From: a bacterium
GTDB taxonomy: Bacteria > Cyanobacteriota > Vampirovibrionia > Gastranaerophilales > Gastranaerophilaceae
Reading direction: 5' to 3'
NCBI GenBank assembly: GCA_017470815.1
Contig: JAFUXT010000012.1
Span: 1 to 64,000 of the forward strand
Length of the DNA: 64,000 nucleotides
Positions 59,529 through 64,000 of this stretch are shown here, one piece after another. The position numbers were made by a program, and so were the translations under genes. The notes beneath the pieces were generated by a model. It was not told the DNA's origin. It worked only from the letters and a program-made list of their open reading frames with translations, and did not search any database. The number at the start of each line of letters is the position of its first letter. Position 1 is the first letter of the stretch.

Positions 59529-60374
59529 TTAGGTTGAAATTTTACTAGTTAAAACAGAACCTAATGCCACAAGTCCGGCAACTGCCGCACCTACAAATCC
59601 TGCTTTTGTTGTCAGAAATTTTGCTGCACCTTTCATTATGTTACCACTGTGTCCGGCAAGCATTTTTACTGCACCGTAGGCTGCAGCCCCGACAACACCA
59701 AGACCGGCAATTCTGCCAATATTTTGTTCGGTTTTTTCACCTGTCGGTACGGATTGGTGCGTGATATCTGCAATGTTATCTTCTGCCGAACGTCTGCTGT
59801 ATGTATTCAGTGTAACAGACTGTATCAAGCCCTGAAGGAATGAACTGTGACCGTTTTCACGCAAATCTTGAACTAATGTTTTGCCGTTCATTTGTGTATA
59901 TAACGATAATGCACGGCTGTTTATTTCTTCTGCACTTGCTTCTCCGTATGCATTTTTTACGGCGTTTAAGTAATTTTTGTATGCTTCAGGTACCTGGTCC
60001 TGCTCATTTTGCAAAATCTTGTCTTTTAGATTTGCCGCAGTTTCCTGTACGGCTTCCATTGCACCGTTAAGTTTTATATCGTTGTTTCTTTGCATCTTTT
60101 GAGAATCAACATAATAATTGTTCCAATTTTGCTGATAATTTTTCATATTATCAAAATAAGAACTATCCATACCGCCCATTCCCATACCAAATGCCGGTGC
60201 ACCAAACCCCATTCCCATAGGATTAAATATACTTCCGCTCATTCCCATTGCGCCTGTATAAGAGCCCATAGATGTCATATCTATTTTGTCAAAGTCGCAA
60301 GAAAACGGAGAACTCATAGGCATATACTGAAATGTGCCAAGGTTCAGCGGTTGTATTGAACTGACATTGTCCAT
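59529..60374 (-). CDS. Unknown Met/Gly-rich protein with C-terminal glycine zippers
   Basis: A 281-aa protein. The N-terminal ~75 residues are rich in Met, Gly, Ser and Phe with a repeat-like GMG/FG pattern (FNPMGMGFGAPAFGMGMGGMD). The middle is helical and charged. The C-terminal third carries two Gly/Ala hydrophobic segments (IAGLGVVGAAAYGAVKMLAG; AGFVGAAVAGLVALGSVL) of the kind that insert in membranes. The start is ATG 60374 after a perfect GGAGG. No known family; a secreted or surface protein is possible. Confidence 0.72.
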   Translation of the reverse strand: MDNVSSIQPLNLGTFQYMPMSSPFSCDFDKIDMTSMGSYTGAMGMSGSIFNPMGMGFGAPAFGMGMGGMDSSYFDNMKNYQQNWNNYYVDSQKMQRNNDIKLNGAMEAVQETAANLKDKILQNEQDQVPEAYKNYLNAVKNAYGEASAEEINSRALSLYTQMNGKTLVQDLRENGHSSFLQGLIQSVTLNTYSRRSAEDNIADITHQSVPTGEKTEQNIGRIAGLGVVGAAAYGAVKMLAGHSGNIMKGAAKFLTTKAGFVGAAVAGLVALGSVLTSKIST

Positions 60375-60461
60375 AACTACCTCCAAAATAAATTAACCTT
60401 TTTACCTACCTTACCTATATAAAAAATTTTGTTTTGTAATAATTGCTTTTTTAGTTTTTTT

Positions 60462-60479
60462 TGTAACATTTTTGTTACA
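60462..60479. promoter_or_regulatory. 18-bp inverted repeat between divergent genes
   Basis: TGTAACA and TGTTACA surround TTTT. It lies in the 167-base region between the Met/Gly-rich protein gene and the TPR gene and could be a regulator site for either; no known consensus is assigned. Confidence 0.35.
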
Positions 60480-60541
60480 TTATTTGGTTGATGTGAAATT
60501 AAGCCATATCAGTTAATATAAAAATGTATAGGACTATATTA

Positions 60542-61687
60542 ATGAGAAAAGGCTGTTTCAGAAGATTTATTTCCGCAATATTTTCTCTGCTTGTAATTGC
60601 AGGGATAGCGGCAGCAATATATTTTAATCAGGGATTTATAAAAACTCATATTATAAACCGTGCAAAAGGTATGTATTATGTTCACAAAGGAGATGAAGCA
60701 TACCGTAAAATGAAAACAAATAAAGCGATAAAATTTTATAACAAGGGGTTGAAACTTTTCCCCGGACACTATACTGCTTGGTATAATCTTGGCAATATAT
60801 ATGTTTCCTACGAAGATTATTATTCCGCACTTTATTCATACTCCCAAGCCTTTAAACATAACCCTAAAATGATGATAGCAAGAATGAATTATGGTATTGT
60901 TGCTACCCAAAAACTCGGAAACTTTGATATTGCCATCGACCAATTTAACAAAATTGTCAAAACAAAGCGCAAATTGTTATCCATTCCATATATATTCAAT
61001 AACAGAGTAAGTACAAAAGCAAATAAAGCGATTGCATATTATAATATCGGCGTTACATACAGATTAAAATCGCTTTATGAAAATGAAGATTGGGAAAAAC
61101 AAAGAAAATATCTTGCAAAAGCCATTGAAAATTATAAAAAGTCCTTAAAAATTGCCCCAAAAAGTTACGATACGCTATACAATTTGGGTATTGCGTATCA
61201 TATTGCAGGCAGATATGATGATGCGGGAATACAATATTGTAAAGCGATAGAAGTTCAGCCTATGAGTTATGAAGCGCACTACAATCTTGCAGTACTCTTA
61301 AGACGATTGAGATACTTTGAAGAATCTTATGAAGAAATAGAAAAAGCGGCAACTCTTGTTTCTGCACTCAATCAAAACAGTGCGCAACAACAATACGTTG
61401 CAATAGTTATGAATGATATTATGCGCACAATGTACGGCAGTGAAGAATATCGAAAACAACTTAAAACTTTTCTGAACGAAGAAAAAAGCAAAACTGCCGA
61501 ACACATAAAAACAAAAGCAAAAGCAAAAGAAACAAAAGAAGATAAAGAAAAGGGCACAGTTACAACCGAAAGTGTAAATTTAGTAAATGGCAGAGTTGTC
61601 GTCACTGAAGAACTTGATAAAGCAATACTGAAAAATTTTGGCAAATGCCCTGCAATGAAACTTTTTACTCATGATGACGATGATTAG
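60542..61687 (+). CDS. Membrane-anchored TPR protein
   Basis: A 381-aa protein with an N-terminal anchor (FISAIFSLLVIAGIAAAIYF) after MRKGCFRR, then TPR units: GDEAYRKMKTNKAIKFYNKGLKLFPGHYTAWYNLGNIYVSYEDYYSALYSYSQAFKHNPK (key parts TAWYNLGNIYVSYEDYYSAL), IAYYNIGVTYRLKSLY, SYDTLYNLGIAYHIAGRYDDAGIQYCKAIEVQP and SYEAHYNLAVLLRRLRYFEESYEEIEKA. The tail is Lys/Glu-rich and ends in DDDD. It probably scaffolds an envelope complex. An in-frame ATG at 60524 is a possible earlier start; neither has a strong ribosome site. Confidence 0.82.
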   Translation: MRKGCFRRFISAIFSLLVIAGIAAAIYFNQGFIKTHIINRAKGMYYVHKGDEAYRKMKTNKAIKFYNKGLKLFPGHYTAWYNLGNIYVSYEDYYSALYSYSQAFKHNPKMMIARMNYGIVATQKLGNFDIAIDQFNKIVKTKRKLLSIPYIFNNRVSTKANKAIAYYNIGVTYRLKSLYENEDWEKQRKYLAKAIENYKKSLKIAPKSYDTLYNLGIAYHIAGRYDDAGIQYCKAIEVQPMSYEAHYNLAVLLRRLRYFEESYEEIEKAATLVSALNQNSAQQQYVAIVMNDIMRTMYGSEEYRKQLKTFLNEEKSKTAEHIKTKAKAKETKEDKEKGTVTTESVNLVNGRVVVTEELDKAILKNFGKCPAMKLFTHDDDD

Positions 61688-61702
61688 CAGTTAATTTTGC
61701 AA

Positions 61703-62965
61703 TCATACAGTAAAATGTGTCTGATTCTCAAATCTTGCGCCAAGATGAGTTTGCTCTTTGGAAACAAATTTCAAACCGCCGTCAATATTAAGATATACAC
61801 CGTCAGACGGGATTTTTAAAGTTTTTGTTCCCTCACTTGAAACTGCACTGATTGTGCCATTGTCATGATAAGTATAATTAACTTTGTATATCGGCTCAGG
61901 ATTGCCTGCACTGTACCTTGCACCGCTTATTGGTTTGCCGTTATCATAAGATACAACCCATAAACCTAAAGAAGTTCTTGAACTGTCATATTTTGCCAGC
62001 ATTTTTACTTCTCCGTTATTATCAAGTACACGCATTTCCGAGCCGCAAACTTCGTATGTGCAATTTTCTCCAGAAATAGAAAGAATTTTACCGCCGTCTT
62101 CTTTCACACCCGTAATTGTTGTTCCCTGCGGAAGTTTACCTTCTGCAATACTTTTGTTAAGATAGGCAACTTCATTTTCAGGTGTTCTTTGAGGTTGGGT
62201 GATTGTTTCACCTGACAAATATGACAACGGTTTAAATCCGCCTTTCATGCTTCCGAGTAAATTCTGCATATATTCAGGAGTCGGCATTACAGGAGGTTTT
62301 CCTTTGGCAGAATTGTATGAGTCAAGAATTTCTTGAACACTGTCAGGCATTATTGGTAATTCAACAACAGTTCTTGCCATATCAGGAGTTTGAATAAGTT
62401 TGCTAAAAACTTTACCTTGTGCAGTTTTTGTTTCTACAATAGTTCCTGCAGGCATTTCAAATTCTTCGCCGTTAATATCCATTTTTCCGTTTTCTGAATA
62501 TATAAGGTAACTGATTTTTGAGCCATCTTCAAAATTTATTTCCTGAGTTTGTGTTCCGTCATTATTGTCTGTTAATTTTATTTCAACATCTTTACCACGA
62601 TATTTCCCTGATATTGTATCCTCAGAAACGGGAGTAAAAGTTGTATTTTTAAAATCCGCATTTCTGTATGCACAATATTCCTGCAACAGCATGCAATCGT
62701 TATCTATTTCCGCAAATGAATTTGTTGCAGCAATTATTCTTTGTTCATTAGAAGCATTAAATTTTTTCACCGCTCCATCTGTCTTTTCTTGTGGTGTTTG
62801 AGGCTGTATATCAGAATGTTCAACTTCATTCGGGTTTGATGAATTTTTGTTTTTATTATTGCCGTTATCAATTGGTTTCTTTGGTACTATACCCTTAACC
62901 CTTGCTCCAAATTTTTGCAGTGCGTTTGAAACATGAGGAAACATAACATTAGTTATATGAACCAT
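61703..62965 (-). CDS. Unknown protein with beta-rich repeats
   Basis: A 420-aa protein without signal peptide. Residues ~30-70 are an Asn/Lys/Pro-rich linker. The C-terminal ~350 residues are beta-rich with short Asn-Gly or Asp-Gly turns (NFEDGSKISYLIYSENGKMDINGEEFEMPAGT, LDNNGEVKMLAKYDSS, YNYHDNGTISAVSSEGTKTL-like parts). This resembles the turn repeats of the protein at 16875-17705. AGGAG precedes the ATG. It is convergent with the TPR gene, 15 bases away. Function unknown. Confidence 0.75.
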   Translation of the reverse strand: MVHITNVMFPHVSNALQKFGARVKGIVPKKPIDNGNNKNKNSSNPNEVEHSDIQPQTPQEKTDGAVKKFNASNEQRIIAATNSFAEIDNDCMLLQEYCAYRNADFKNTTFTPVSEDTISGKYRGKDVEIKLTDNNDGTQTQEINFEDGSKISYLIYSENGKMDINGEEFEMPAGTIVETKTAQGKVFSKLIQTPDMARTVVELPIMPDSVQEILDSYNSAKGKPPVMPTPEYMQNLLGSMKGGFKPLSYLSGETITQPQRTPENEVAYLNKSIAEGKLPQGTTITGVKEDGGKILSISGENCTYEVCGSEMRVLDNNGEVKMLAKYDSSRTSLGLWVVSYDNGKPISGARYSAGNPEPIYKVNYTYHDNGTISAVSSEGTKTLKIPSDGVYLNIDGGLKFVSKEQTHLGARFENQTHFTV

Positions 62966-63166
62966 TGTGTTGTCTCCTTTCTTGTTTTACTTTAAGCACT
63001 CTTATATATATATTAAAAAAATTATAAAATATATAAATTTTATATAATTTATATATTGTTACATAAATTAACAAAATGTATTCAATCTTAAAATTACATT
63101 CATTTAAAGTATTTGAAATAAGATTAAATTGTACTAAAATGAGTTTATAGTAAGAGGATTATATAA

Positions 63167-63826
63167 ATGAAAAAAGAACTGATATTTTTAGGACCACCTG
63201 CGTGCGGTAAAGGCACTCAGACATCAAGACTTGCAAAGCACTTTGGTTTTCCGCATATTGATACGGGGTCATTATTGAGAGCGGAAATCTCTGCTGAAAC
63301 CGAAAACGGTAAAATAGCAAAGTCATTTATAGATAAAGGGCATCTTGTTCCTGTTGAACTTGTCGGTTCAATTATTAAAAACAGACTATCACAGGATGAC
63401 TGTAAAAACGGTTATATTCTTGACGGGTACCCGAGAAGTGTCGAACAGGCAGACCTTTTGACTAAAATTAATGAAGAAATTGACGGAGCAAATCCTTCTG
63501 ATTTCAGAGCGATATATTTTGATACGGATACGGATATTTTGATTTCAAGAATTGTTAATCGCCGTTCCTGTCCAAAGTGCGGAGAAATTTATAATTTAAA
63601 ATTCAAGCCGCCTAAAAATGAAAATACTTGTGACCATTGCGGATGTGAATTAACTCAAAGAAAAGATGATAATGAGCAAACCGCAAAAGCAAGATTTGAA
63701 ACTTACTTCAGTGAAACTGCTCCATTAATTGAATATTATAAAAACAAAAATGCTTTAAGAAGTATTGATGCGCAGGGAACAATTGATGAAGTGTGGAATA
63801 GATTGTTAGAAGTAGTAAAGGATTAA
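63167..63826 (+). CDS. adk: Adenylate kinase
   Basis: A 219-aa enzyme converting AMP + ATP to two ADP. P-loop GPPACGKGTQT (9-19; Ala-Cys in place of the usual GAG), NMP-binding DTGSLLRAE, DGYPRSVEQADLL and RFETYFSETAPLIEYY. The LID has a zinc site CPKCGEIYNLKFKPPKNENTCDHCGCEL (four Cys: CPKC and CDHC), as in Gram-positive and cyanobacterial long-form enzymes. Preceded by AGAGG. Followed after 6 bases by a radical SAM gene. Confidence 0.94.
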   Translation: MKKELIFLGPPACGKGTQTSRLAKHFGFPHIDTGSLLRAEISAETENGKIAKSFIDKGHLVPVELVGSIIKNRLSQDDCKNGYILDGYPRSVEQADLLTKINEEIDGANPSDFRAIYFDTDTDILISRIVNRRSCPKCGEIYNLKFKPPKNENTCDHCGCELTQRKDDNEQTAKARFETYFSETAPLIEYYKNKNALRSIDAQGTIDEVWNRLLEVVKD

Positions 63827-63832
63827 TACATT

Positions 63833-64000
63833 ATGGCAAATATGCTTGAAAAAATTGATATACATATTACGGATCATTGTAATCTGAATTGTAAGGGATG
63901 TACGCATTTTTCCCCTTTAGCGGAAGAATTTTATCTTAATCCCGTCAATTTTCGAGCAGATTTGGCAAGACTTGCGGCATTAACAGGTGCGCAGTTGGGA
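63833..64000 (+). CDS. Radical SAM protein, N-terminal part (truncated by window end)
   Basis: 56 codons from ATG 63833 to the end of the window: MANMLEKIDIHITDHCNLNC, then KGCTHFSPLAEEFYLNP. The CxxxCxxC cluster motif is CNLNCKGC (C17, C21, C24), followed by H-F-S-P, a context known from glycan-linked or peptide-modifying radical SAM proteins in gut bacteria. The remainder is outside, so the substrate is open. It begins 6 bases after adk. Confidence 0.85.
   Translation, partial: MANMLEKIDIHITDHCNLNCKGCTHFSPLAEEFYLNPVNFRADLARLAALTGAQLG

Noticed and set aside
1..64000. CRISPR array or insertion sequence
   Set aside because: No regularly spaced direct repeats and no transposase reading frame were found on either strand; the only mobile-like signals are short palindromic elements.

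Overview
The window is low-GC DNA from a host-associated diderm bacterium. I infer a gut relative of the cyanobacteria (Melainabacteria/Vampirovibrionia, Gastranaerophilales type). The reasons are an LPS toolkit (waaA, hldE-type nucleotidyltransferase, lptB/lptF, msbA-like exporter, TonB) beside flagellar rod genes and several lineage-restricted proteins carrying a short N-terminal PNFTG-like peptide. The assignment is from memory of gene content, not from a search.

Layout. 1-1.2 kb: 3' end of an unknown coiled-coil protein, a terminator and a structured dispersed repeat. 1.2-6.1 kb: leftward operon cpaE-like / unknown / nanE / small ORF / ROK kinase / small ORF / UbiA prenyltransferase, then an RHH regulator. 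6.2-11.4 kb: rlmN, a DUF805 zinc-ribbon membrane protein, a GGDEF protein with an altered signature, DAHP synthase, a HAD phosphatase and a small anchored protein. 11.4-13.3 kb: an inverted-repeat element and two convergent accessory genes (HEPN/Abi-like and HrgA-like). 13.3-16.9 kb: tyrA, proB and proA; both pro spacers hold palindromic elements and a degenerate second copy of the proA 3' end lies downstream. 16.9-25.9 kb: leftward genes for an unknown repeat protein, a CcdA/thioredoxin pair, panC-panB-yvcK-pxpA, a phosphodiester glycosidase and lptF/lptB.

26.2-28.5 kb: a rightward rod cluster (two FlgF/FlgG-type proteins, FlgB, FlgC). 28.5-35.9 kb: hldE-type gene, a 468-aa protein with an HNH-like segment, BaiN-type flavoprotein, folK, waaA and a GH13-like hydrolase. 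35.9-44.3 kb: a surface-glycan island with two LicD proteins, an XRE regulator beside a perfect 36-bp palindrome, TagF-like transferase, IspD/TarI-like cytidylyltransferase, epimerase, acyltransferase and MsbA-like ABC exporter. 44.3-51 kb: two tandem paralogous proteins of unknown function, TonB-like protein, mtnA, a membrane protein and a phosphatase-like protein.

51-51.4 kb: tRNA-Gln and tRNA-Gly, with the 3' end of tRNA-Gln and its terminator duplicated around a second copy of the structured repeat. 51.4-57 kb: a leftward run starting at rbfA-truB and passing through DUF2993, GerMN, HicB-like, LOG-like and solo adenine-methylase genes. 57.0-57.34 kb: a candidate unassigned ncRNA. 57.5-59.5 kb: two overlapping WYL regulators. 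59.5-64 kb: unknown proteins, a TPR protein, adk and the start of a radical SAM gene.

The most unusual signals are the shared PNFTG-like peptide, the tandem paralogs, the structured repeat with the duplicated tRNA end, the 36-bp palindrome, the proA tail duplication and the ncRNA candidate. No CRISPR array, rRNA or intact insertion sequence was seen.
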